The notes beneath the pieces were generated by a model. It searched no databases. It saw only the letters and a list, made by a program, of their open reading frames with translations, and had not been told where the DNA came from. Shown in pieces: positions 1 through 5,503 of a DNA stretch of 5,569 bases (position 1 is the stretch's first letter; the number at the start of each line of letters is the position of its first letter). This stretch comes from Auritidibacter sp. Marseille-P8566 (lineage in GTDB: Bacteria; Bacteroidota; Bacteroidia; Flavobacteriales; Flavobacteriaceae). The position numbers and the translations under genes are program-made. The stretch is from assembly GCA_943325595.2 (NCBI GenBank), contig CALPQA020000158.1, positions 1-5,569 of the forward strand, read 5' to 3'.

Positions 1-2
1 CA

Positions 3-269
3 ATTGCTGAAAGAGACGGTTATCAACTAGAAATTAGACCTGTTTTGGTGTCCGAAATTGTTGAAGCTGCTAAAAACGGTTCGCTAAAAGAAATTTTTGG
101 TGCAGGAACCGCAGCTGTTGTTACTCCAATAATTGGTTTTTCTTTCCAAGAAGTATATTATGAATTGCCTAAAAACAGCCATTCAATAGCTTTAGAATTA
201 AAAGAAAAATTAACCGCTATACAATATAAATTAGCAGAAGATACTTTTGGTTGGACCGTTAAAGTATAA
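3..269 (+). CDS. ilvE: Branched-chain amino acid aminotransferase, C-terminal part (5' truncated by window edge)
   Basis: This is the last 88 codons of a fold-type IV PLP aminotransferase, which reversibly transfers the amino group between glutamate and the keto acids of leucine, isoleucine and valine in the cytoplasm. The reading frame is open from base 3 to the TAA at 267-269, so the true start lies outside the window; the GTG at 45 is internal. The diagnostic stretch is EIFGAGTAAVVTPI, encoded at about 90-131, matching the glycine/threonine loop that holds the cofactor phosphate in BCAT-type enzymes (human BCAT has a similar FGxGTA segment). The charged helical tail and the terminal FGWTVKV are also typical of the BCAT2-like branch. 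A strong hairpin terminator follows directly, so this is the last gene of its transcript. D-amino-acid aminotransferase or aminodeoxychorismate lyase are less likely because of the FGAGTA motif. Confidence 0.85.
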   Translation: MAERDGYQLEIRPVLVSEIVEAAKNGSLKEIFGAGTAAVVTPIIGFSFQEVYYELPKNSHSIALELKEKLTAIQYKLAEDTFGWTVKV

Positions 270-275
270 CTTTTC

Positions 276-315
276 AAAGTGTTCCGTTAGCGAATTATAA
301 CGGAACACTTTTTTT
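276..315 (+). terminator. Intrinsic terminator of ilvE
   Basis: A perfect 14-bp inverted repeat (276-289 pairing with 298-311) closes an 8-base loop and runs into seven T residues (309-315). It starts 7 bases after the ilvE stop codon. It also lies just beyond the stop of the convergent gene at 320, but its - strand side has only a short, interrupted T run, so termination from that side is probably weaker. Confidence 0.9.
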
Positions 316-319
316 AAAA

Positions 320-700
320 CTAAATAATTTTCGAAAAATCCGGTTTAAAATAGTTTGGTCCCTTCATTACTTTTCCATCTTCACGATAAATAGGTTTTCC
401 ATCGTGATCTAATTTACTCATGTTACTTCGTTGAATTTCATCAAAAACAGCTTCGATTTTGTGTTGCAAACCGTGTTCAATAATAGTTCCGCACAAAATA
501 TACAGCATGTCTCCAAGTGCATCTGCAATTTCAATTAAATCGTTGTTTTGAACTGCTTCTAAATATTCTTCATTTTCTTCTTTCATAAGGTTGTACCGAA
601 GTAAATTTTTCGTTTCTCCCAAATCAGATTTTGGACTTTCGCTAAAACCAATTTCAAATGCAGTATGGAATTCTTTAACCGAGTTTAGTTGTTTGATCAT
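320..700 (-). CDS. MazG/PRA-PH-like NTP pyrophosphohydrolase (all-alpha NTP-PPase superfamily)
   Basis: This 126-residue cytoplasmic protein resembles the all-alpha NTP pyrophosphatases (MazG, HisE/PRA-PH, dUTPase-like), which cleave a nucleoside triphosphate to the monophosphate plus pyrophosphate with Mg2+. The metal-binding signature is visible: EExxE at residues 41-45, then ExxD at 57-60 in the segment EIADALGDMLYI, with a further acidic residue, D64. The C-terminal tail contains SNMSK (92-96) and GPNYFKPD (114-121), which I recall from a group annotated as phosphoribosyl-ATP pyrophosphohydrolase-like. The protein is full length for a single-domain member. It is not next to his genes, so histidine biosynthesis is unlikely; house-cleaning of non-canonical nucleotides is more plausible, but the substrate cannot be read from sequence. 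The start is the ATG at 700, with an A/T-rich leader and an exact -7 box about 45 bases upstream. It converges on ilvE across a shared terminator. Confidence 0.82.
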   Translation of the reverse strand: MIKQLNSVKEFHTAFEIGFSESPKSDLGETKNLLRYNLMKEENEEYLEAVQNNDLIEIADALGDMLYILCGTIIEHGLQHKIEAVFDEIQRSNMSKLDHDGKPIYREDGKVMKGPNYFKPDFSKII

Positions 701-745
701 AATATTTACTTGTTAAATGATAGCGCAAAGTAGCACTTTTGATTA

Positions 746-753
746 CAAATTTA
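746..753 (-). promoter_or_regulatory. Candidate -7 box for the NTP pyrophosphohydrolase gene
   Basis: Read on the - strand, this is TAAATTTG, an exact match to the Bacteroidota housekeeping -7 consensus TAnnTTTG. It would place transcription initiation near 739 and give a leader of about 40 bases. I see no good TTG -33 element at the expected distance, so support rests on the -7 box and its position. Confidence 0.5.
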
Positions 754-754
754 G

Positions 755-762
755 TATTTTTG
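755..762 (+). promoter_or_regulatory. Candidate -7 box for the small membrane protein gene
   Basis: TATTTTTG matches TAnnTTTG exactly. It lies one base from the oppositely oriented box at 746-753, 15 bases before the ATG at 778. A TTTTG at 737-741 could act as the -33 element, but the 13-base spacer is shorter than the usual 17 to 23. The predicted leader is under 15 bases. Confidence 0.4.
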
Positions 763-777
763 TATAAAAATAAAACT

Positions 778-966
778 ATGTTTAGCGAGGGTCAACTAAT
801 TTTTGCGTTACTGTTTTTCATATCTTTTGTTGTGGCAATAACCTATTCCTATAGAAAAGACCTGCTTGTACATCAAAGAGTATATAAAGGAAGTTATAAA
901 ATAGTAATTGGCTTTTTAATCTTTATTGGACTACTATTTGTTATTAAGATATTTTTCAAGCATTAA
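778..966 (+). CDS. Small two-helix membrane protein, conserved hypothetical
   Basis: This is a 62-residue protein of unknown function. Two hydrophobic segments (about residues 7-24 and 41-60) flank a basic loop containing R26, K27, R34, K37 and K41. By the positive-inside rule the loop faces the cytoplasm and both ends face outward, giving a membrane hairpin. I chose the ATG at 778 over an in-frame TTG at 739: the longer version adds 13 residues encoded across the candidate promoter, and an A-rich run (766-775) precedes 778. Short proteins of this layout, with a central SYRKDL-like turn and a YKGSY segment, recur in flavobacterial genomes by my recollection, so it is probably a real gene. There is no catalytic motif. 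The next gene starts 56 bases downstream with no visible terminator between them, so read-through is possible. Confidence 0.7.
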   Translation: MFSEGQLIFALLFFISFVVAITYSYRKDLLVHQRVYKGSYKIVIGFLIFIGLLFVIKIFFKH

Positions 967-1022
967 AACTTGAGGTTCGATATTGATTAACAAAGTATTT
1001 AATAAAAAAATAAAAATATATT

Positions 1023-2111
1023 ATGAAGATCTTAAAATACATATTTTTACTCCTATTACTACTAATAATTGGTGCGACCATTTTTGTAGGGACGCAAAAA
1101 AGTAATTTTTCAATAGTAAAATCTAAAATAATTAATTCTCCAAAGGCGGTTGTTTATAATTATGTAAATGATTTCAAAAATTGGGAGAATTGGTATGTTT
1201 GGGAAAAAGACAGTACGAATGTAAAATTATTTTTCACAAAAAAAACTTCAGGTATTGGGGCTGCCTATTCGTGGTCGGATTCCGATGGCAATGGTACTTC
1301 TAAAACAATTTTTGTTAAAGAAAACGATAGTATTGCTCAAAAATCAAACTTAGAGGGTGCGATATCAGAATTATCATGGAAATTTAAAGATACAATAGGA
1401 GGGACAAAAGTCACCTACTCTATAAAGGGAGAAATGCCTTTTATGTTTAAAATCCATGCTTTTTTAAATGGCGGAATTGAAAAAATAATCGGTGTTAGAT
1501 GTGAAAAAAGCCTTTACAATTTAGATAAAAGTTTGGATTATGAATTGAATACTTTTTCTATTAAAATAAATGGAATCGTGACCAAAAAAGGTGGTTTTTA
1601 TTTAAAGCAAACTATAAATAGTAAAATTTCAAATTTATCAAAGAATATTAAAATTATGATTCCAAATTTGATTGCTTTTTGTAAAGAAAATAATCTTGTA
1701 ATTAGTGGAAAACCTTTCATAATCTACAACACCTATACTATTGCTAGTGGAATTACAAATTTTTCTGTTTGTATTCCAATAAAAAATCAAATTTTCACGA
1801 GTACAGGAAGTGATATTATCTGTTCTGAATTACTCCCTTATCAAGCAGTTAAAACAACTTTGATTGGTGATTATTCTCATAGTGAAACAGCTTGGAAAAA
1901 GGCTTCAGAATACATTTCTAAAAATAATATTAGTGCAGATAAATCTATTCCAAACATGGAGGTTTATCTTAAAGGACCAAACGAAGAGAAACATCCATCA
2001 AAATGGGTAACTTCATTTTACACGGCAATTGTATCCAAAAATAGTGCAAAACCAGTATTAAAACTAGAAGAAAAAACTAATACTGACAATTTAGAAGTAA
2101 ATTTGAATTAA
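1023..2111 (+). CDS. Membrane-anchored SRPBCC (START-like) and GyrI-like effector-binding protein
   Basis: This 362-residue protein has three parts. Residues 1-5 are basic and about 6-23 form one strongly hydrophobic segment, an uncleaved signal anchor or a signal peptide without an obvious cleavage site. Residues from about 30 to 172 look like an SRPBCC/polyketide-cyclase domain: the opening INSPKAVVYNYVNDFKNWENW pattern (37-57) is characteristic of this hydrophobic-pocket fold, and the domain ends in a long helix (about 150-170). Residues from about 178 to 345 resemble the GyrI/AraC effector-binding domain, including LLPYQAVKTTLIGDYS followed by a helix with AWKKASEYI and a late EVYLKGP segment. 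Both folds bind small hydrophobic or cationic ligands; there is no DNA-binding domain, so a role as transcription factor is not supported. It probably works as a ligand-binding protein outside or at the inner membrane. The ATG at 1023 sits behind an A/T-rich leader. The ligand is unknown. Confidence 0.75.
   Translation: MKILKYIFLLLLLLIIGATIFVGTQKSNFSIVKSKIINSPKAVVYNYVNDFKNWENWYVWEKDSTNVKLFFTKKTSGIGAAYSWSDSDGNGTSKTIFVKENDSIAQKSNLEGAISELSWKFKDTIGGTKVTYSIKGEMPFMFKIHAFLNGGIEKIIGVRCEKSLYNLDKSLDYELNTFSIKINGIVTKKGGFYLKQTINSKISNLSKNIKIMIPNLIAFCKENNLVISGKPFIIYNTYTIASGITNFSVCIPIKNQIFTSTGSDIICSELLPYQAVKTTLIGDYSHSETAWKKASEYISKNNISADKSIPNMEVYLKGPNEEKHPSKWVTSFYTAIVSKNSAKPVLKLEEKTNTDNLEVNLN
2098..2105 (+). 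promoter_or_regulatory. Candidate -7 box for the ECF sigma cassette
   Basis: TAAATTTG exactly matches TAnnTTTG and lies inside the last codons of the SRPBCC-GyrI gene. Initiation near 2112 would give a leader of about 40 bases to the TTG start at 2152. No TTG -33 element is present at the normal distance, so the site is a candidate only. Confidence 0.35.
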
Positions 2112-2151
2112 ACCTTTTTAGCAAATTGCGGTCTAAATAATAAATACATTT

Positions 2152-2691
2152 TTGGAAGAAAAGGAATTCATACAAAATTTACTGAATCCCAAAACGCAAA
2201 ATGAAGCGTTTCAAAAGCTCTTGTTGGACTATCAAAGACCTTTATACAATCACATCCGAAATATCATTTTAGATCATGATGATACCGATGATGTCTTACA
2301 AAACACTTTTATTAAAGTATTCCAAAACTTAAAAAATTTCAAAGGAGAAAGTAAATTGTTTTCATGGATGTATCGAATTGCAACAAATGAAGCGATAACA
2401 TTTATTAATAAACGAGCCAAGCAAAGCGGAACAACAAGTAAAACCTTACAAAGAAAAATTGTAGAAAACTTAGAAGCCGATTCTCACTTTGATGGAAACG
2501 CCATTCAACTAAAACTTCAAAAAGCAATCGTTAATTTACCTGAAAAACAACAACTTGTATTTAAAATGAGGTATTTTGAAGAGATAAAATATGAAGAAAT
2601 GTCAGAAATTTTAGGTACTTCAGTAGGTGCTTTAAAAGCATCTTATCACCATGCGGTGAAAAAAATTGAAATTTTTATGACTAAAGATTAA
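2152..2691 (+). CDS. RNA polymerase sigma factor, ECF subfamily
   Basis: This 179-residue group IV sigma factor directs RNA polymerase to a specific promoter set. Region 2 spans about residues 20-88: QRPLYNHIR, then DDTDDVLQNTFIKVFQNL (43-60; core binding and -10 recognition helix) and FSWMYRIATN (70-79). After a linker of about 30 residues, region 4 spans about 122-175, with LPEKQQLVFKMRYFE and the helix-turn-helix YEEMSEILGTSVGALKASYHHAVKKI (about 147-172) for the -35 element. The start is inferred as the TTG at 2152: an in-frame stop lies at 2134-2136, no ATG or GTG occurs between, and the next in-frame methionine (residue 73) would delete most of region 2. A weak TTG start is unusual and may keep sigma levels low. 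The gene leads a compact cassette with the next two genes (gaps of 15 and 10 bases), which suggests that its activity is controlled by them. Confidence 0.93.
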   Translation: MEEKEFIQNLLNPKTQNEAFQKLLLDYQRPLYNHIRNIILDHDDTDDVLQNTFIKVFQNLKNFKGESKLFSWMYRIATNEAITFINKRAKQSGTTSKTLQRKIVENLEADSHFDGNAIQLKLQKAIVNLPEKQQLVFKMRYFEEIKYEEMSEILGTSVGALKASYHHAVKKIEIFMTKD

Positions 2692-2706
2692 ACCGATTAC
2701 AAAAAA

Positions 2707-3132
2707 ATGTGTCAAACGACTATGAAAGATTTTAAAATAAATAACGAGGACAAAATTGATTCTGGATTTAAAATCCCTGAAAATTACTTTGAAAGTTTTT
2801 CAGAAAAAGTGCTATTGCAAATCAATAAAGACGAACCAAAAGTAGTATCTATTTTCTACAAAAAAAGAACTTGGATCTCAAGTATTGCAGCTGTTTTAGT
2901 TGTTGCCTTATCAGCAACTATTTACACAAAAATTGCAATCAATACATCAGAAGATACTGTCGTATTAGAAAATTATATAACCAGCCAATCCGATATCAAT
3001 CAATATGATTTTGTTAACTTATTAGATAAAAATGATATTGAAAAAATAAAGATTAATTTAAACCTAGAAGACAAAAACTTAGAAGAGACACTTACTAATT
3101 CTGCTGATATAGAAAGTTATTTAACCGAATAA
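2707..3132 (+). CDS. Single-pass membrane protein, putative anti-sigma factor of the adjacent ECF sigma
   Basis: This 141-residue protein has an N-terminal cytoplasmic portion of about 55 residues, one transmembrane helix at about 56-74 preceded by KKR (52-54), and an acidic C-terminal portion of about 65 residues predicted to be periplasmic. The N-terminal part contains FKIPENYFESFSEKVLLQI (21-39), an amphipathic helix of a kind I have seen in proteins following sigma genes in Bacteroidota. There is no zinc-binding HxxxCxxC anti-sigma motif and no FecR-like domain. The anti-sigma role is inferred from topology and its position between the sigma gene and the exported sensor; CnrY is a comparable short tether that holds its sigma with its cytoplasmic end. 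The start at 2707 follows a run of A residues 15 bases after the sigma stop; an in-frame ATG at 2722, giving MKDFKIN, is an equally credible start. Confidence 0.65.
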   Translation: MCQTTMKDFKINNEDKIDSGFKIPENYFESFSEKVLLQINKDEPKVVSIFYKKRTWISSIAAVLVVALSATIYTKIAINTSEDTVVLENYITSQSDINQYDFVNLLDKNDIEKIKINLNLEDKNLEETLTNSADIESYLTE

Positions 3133-3142
3133 ATTTAATAAA

Positions 3143-3601
3143 ATGAAATTTAGAAACATCCTACCCGTATTTTTATTGTTAATTTCCTTAAGTTTTCATG
3201 CTCAAGGTAAAAAAATGTTAGAGAAAAAAGAACAAATATTTGCCCTAAAAGTGGCATTCATTACTACTAAATTATCTTTAACGGCAAATGAAGCCGAGAA
3301 GTTTTGGCCTGTTTATAATGCATTTGAAAACAAGCAATTTGAATTAAAACATGAAAAATCAACAGCGTATCTAAAAAGAATGGACGACGAAGCGTTGAAC
3401 AAAATGTCAGATAAAGAAGCTAATGTCCTTTTGATTCAAATGGAAAATACCGATGAAGAATTATTCCAATTGCGTAAAAAACTAGTGACTAATTTAAAAG
3501 GAGTTATCAGCCCTGTAAAAATATTAAAACTTAGAAAAGCAGAAGAGGCATTCAATAAAAAATTATTGCAACAATACAGAGACAAGGGAAACCGTGACTA
3601 G
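3143..3601 (+). CDS. Exported helical protein, putative periplasmic sensor for the ECF sigma system
   Basis: This 152-residue protein has a clear signal peptide: basic K2/R4, hydrophobic core 6-18, and probable cleavage after FHA at residue 20 before Q21. The mature part of about 132 residues is almost entirely charged helix, with LTANEAEKFWPVYNAF at 46-61, a motif frequent in flavobacterial proteins annotated 'sensor of ECF-type sigma factor', and a C-terminal helix rich in Lys, Leu and Glu (about 125-148). The general design resembles the LTxxQ/CpxP/Spy and CnrX group of periplasmic helical sensors. Unlike CnrX, the mature chain has one histidine (H69) and no cysteine, so metal sensing is not supported by visible ligands; sensing of misfolded protein or envelope stress is an alternative. 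It starts 10 bases after the preceding stop, which suggests cotranscription. No terminator is evident in the 31 bases before the convergent gene. Confidence 0.8.
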   Translation: MKFRNILPVFLLLISLSFHAQGKKMLEKKEQIFALKVAFITTKLSLTANEAEKFWPVYNAFENKQFELKHEKSTAYLKRMDDEALNKMSDKEANVLLIQMENTDEELFQLRKKLVTNLKGVISPVKILKLRKAEEAFNKKLLQQYRDKGNRD

Positions 3602-3632
3602 AAAATCCAATTGTTTCAAAATAAAATTACCA

Positions 3633-4244
3633 TTATTCTATTTCAAAAAGATACGGTTCTGTTAGCATTTTTTCGACCAAAATTTCGATTCTTTCTGTGA
3701 TTTGTTCCGAAAAAACTAACCTTTGTGTTCTTGTGATACTATTTGAAATTCGCATTATTTTTGTTTCGTGGCGTAATTTCAGAATGGCATCAGCGTCATC
3801 TATAATGAACATTTTTAAACGGTTTACATTATATCCAGCAGTTGAAAACATAACATCTAAACGATTTGGCGTTCCTATTAAAACGTCGATTCCTGTTGAA
3901 ATATAATTCTTATCATATTCCATATCTCCTTTATCGTGAATACCATATACTCGCAAATCGGTTTTGCTTCCTAGTTGTTCGAAAAGTTCTTCCATTGCTA
4001 ATACTTTAGCTTTGTCTTCAACAATTATTAATGCCCGGGGCGATTCTTCACCTTCGCAAACTAATTGCTGAATCACATTTAGCACAATTGTAGTTGATTT
4101 ACCACTTCCTTTAGGAGAAATAACCAAGCAATCAGCACCACTCTTCAAAGTTGAAAATGTTTCTTGTTGGAGCTCATTTGCTTCAGTTAAACCCAATTCA
4201 ATAAGGGATTCTTGTAATTTTTCGTTTAATTTTTTTAATTTCAT
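3633..4244 (-). CDS. Single-RecA-domain DEAD-box-like ATPase with degenerate motifs
   Basis: This 203-residue protein corresponds only to the first RecA-like domain of a DEAD-box RNA helicase; the second domain (motifs IV to VI) is absent. Visible motifs: a Q-motif-like GLTEANELQQETF (18-30, Q27), Walker A in SPKGSGKST (43-51), a divergent motif Ia (VEDKAKV at 75-81, in place of PTRELA), a TPNRL version of TPGR (125-129), motif II as DDAD (149-152) rather than DEAD, and QRLVFSE (174-180) where QTLLFSAT would stand. ATP binding is plausible. The Glu-to-Asp change in motif II, the missing SAT and the missing second domain argue against processive unwinding. The frame is clean and ends in a normal stop, so this looks like a dedicated short protein rather than a decayed gene. 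The start at 4244 follows AAAACAA. It lies behind a probable terminator of the upstream response-regulator gene. Confidence 0.8.
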   Translation of the reverse strand: MKLKKLNEKLQESLIELGLTEANELQQETFSTLKSGADCLVISPKGSGKSTTIVLNVIQQLVCEGEESPRALIIVEDKAKVLAMEELFEQLGSKTDLRVYGIHDKGDMEYDKNYISTGIDVLIGTPNRLDVMFSTAGYNVNRLKMFIIDDADAILKLRHETKIMRISNSITRTQRLVFSEQITERIEILVEKMLTEPYLFEIE

Positions 4245-4264
4245 TTGTTTTAATTGAAAGATTG

Positions 4265-4303
4265 AAAAAATAAAAATTGAAGGAATGAAATCCTACAATT
4301 TTT
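4265..4303 (-). terminator. Probable intrinsic terminator of the sigma-54 response-regulator gene
   Basis: On the - strand a stem of 8 bp, one T-T mismatch and 4 bp (4296-4303 with 4272-4279; 4291-4294 with 4281-4284) closes a 6-base loop and runs into ATTTTTT (4271-4265). It lies between the response-regulator stop (4329) and the helicase-like ATG (4244). The stem is A/T-rich, so termination may be partial. The helicase-like gene has only about 20 bases between this site and its start and no convincing promoter, so it may depend on read-through. Confidence 0.6.
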
Positions 4304-4328
4304 AAATCTTAAAATCATATAATTTTTA

Positions 4329-5492
4329 TTATTTACTTGCAAATAATTGCACATCATTTTCAGAAATCTCGTTGCCACCAAGAATAATCAGGCGTTCAAC
4401 TACGTTTCTCAATTCTCGAATATTGCCTGTCCAATCGTATTCTTGTAATAAATGAATTGCTTTTTTAGAGAATGTCTTTGGGGCAATTCCTTGTTCGGCA
4501 GCAATTTTGTCCGTAAAATGCTCTATTAACAAAGGAATATCTTCTCGTCTTTCGTTTAAGCCAGGAACTTTTATCAAAATAACAGCCAAACGATGGTATA
4601 AATCTTCTCTGAAACGTCCTTCTTCTATTTCCTTTTTTAAATCTTTATTGGTTGCTGCAATAACGCGGACATCGACTTTGATGTCTTTGTCGGCACCAAC
4701 TCTTGTAATCATATTTTCTTGCAAAGCACGCAAAACTTTGGCTTGTGCCGACAAACTCATATCACCAATTTCATCTAAAAACAAAGTTCCTTTATCAGCA
4801 GCTTCAAATTTTCCGGCACGGTCTTTTATTGCCGATGTAAAGGCGCCTTTTACATGACCAAATAATTCGCTTTCAATTAATTCAGATGGAATTGCAGCAC
4901 AATTTACTTCTATTAATGGAAAATTAGCGCGTTCACTTTTTTCGTGTAATTGATGCGCAACCAATTCTTTTCCAGTACCATTAGGACCTGTTATTAAAAC
5001 TCTTGCTTCAGTTTTAGCAACTTTTTCAATCATCACTTTAATATGATTAATTGCTTCACTTTCTCCGATCATTTCGTAGTTTTTACTGACAATTTTCTTT
5101 AGAATTTTGTTTTCGACTACGAGTTGTTTTTTATCTAAAGCGTTTCGAACTGTATTCAATAATCGATTCAAATCGGGTGGTTTTGAAATGTAATCAAAAG
5201 CTCCCAAACGCATGGTTTGAATGGCGGTTTCCATATCTCCATGACCAGAAATCATTACAATTGGAATTTCAGGTTTGATTTTTTTTACGGCTTGAAGTAC
5301 TTCAACACCGTCCATTTTTGGCATTTTAATGTCGCACAAAACCAAATCATAATCGTTGCTTTTGATTTTCTCAAAACCAGCCAATCCATCTTCGGCATCT
5401 TCTACTTGGTACGTGTCATTTTCTTCAGAAAGTATTTTAGTTAATACTCTTCGAATGGATGCTTCATCTTCTATAATTAATATTTTTGACAT
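4329..5492 (-). CDS. NtrC-family sigma-54 response regulator lacking the C-terminal DNA-binding domain
   Basis: This 387-residue two-component regulator has two domains. The receiver (about 2-120) has the acidic pair E8/D9, phosphoacceptor D54 in LCDIKMP, S82 and K104. The AAA+ domain (about 140-365) has Walker A GPNGTGKE (169-176), ESELFGHVKGAFTSA (207-221), Walker B GTLFLDEIGD (235-244), sensor I ATN (280-282), arginine-finger candidates R295 and R301 in FREDLYHRL, and sensor II GNIRELRNVVER (356-367). Such proteins use ATP to remodel sigma-54 polymerase into an open complex. Two features are unusual. The sigma-54-contact loop reads GAFTSA instead of GAFTGA, and the protein ends about 20 residues after sensor II, with no Fis-type helix-turn-helix. 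It must therefore act from solution or through a partner. I recall HTH-less versions in Bacteroidota, so this is probably normal. The ATG at 5492 follows AGATAAGAT. Its cognate kinase is not in the window. Confidence 0.93.
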   Translation of the reverse strand: MSKILIIEDEASIRRVLTKILSEENDTYQVEDAEDGLAGFEKIKSNDYDLVLCDIKMPKMDGVEVLQAVKKIKPEIPIVMISGHGDMETAIQTMRLGAFDYISKPPDLNRLLNTVRNALDKKQLVVENKILKKIVSKNYEMIGESEAINHIKVMIEKVAKTEARVLITGPNGTGKELVAHQLHEKSERANFPLIEVNCAAIPSELIESELFGHVKGAFTSAIKDRAGKFEAADKGTLFLDEIGDMSLSAQAKVLRALQENMITRVGADKDIKVDVRVIAATNKDLKKEIEEGRFREDLYHRLAVILIKVPGLNERREDIPLLIEHFTDKIAAEQGIAPKTFSKKAIHLLQEYDWTGNIRELRNVVERLIILGGNEISENDVQLFASK

Positions 5493-5503
5493 ATCTTATC
5501 TTT

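Noticed and set aside
739..777. Upstream TTG extension of the small membrane protein by 13 residues
   Set aside because: It would overlap the candidate promoter boxes; ATG at 778 has a better A-rich leader and yields a clean membrane hairpin.
967..1022. Promoter before the SRPBCC-GyrI gene
   Set aside because: TTG triplets occur at 970 and 983, but no acceptable TAnnTTTG box follows at the right distance.
2126..2152. TTG plus TACATTTT resembling a -33/-7 promoter with a 16-base spacer
   Set aside because: Transcription would begin inside the sigma coding region, downstream of the only workable start codon, and the -7 box misses its final G.
3602..3632. Possible terminator between the convergent sensor and helicase-like genes
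   Set aside because: Only a short CAATTG palindrome is present and no T-tailed stem is visible on either strand.
3697..3906. Open frame on the + strand
   Set aside because: It lies antisense inside the helicase-like gene and has no recognisable domain.
4250..4290. TTGAA recurring three times in a short A-rich spacer, suggesting a binding-site array
   Set aside because: Spacing is irregular and composition alone explains it; one copy belongs to the terminator stem.
4507..4857. Open frame on the + strand
   Set aside because: It is the antisense shadow of the conserved AAA+ domain.
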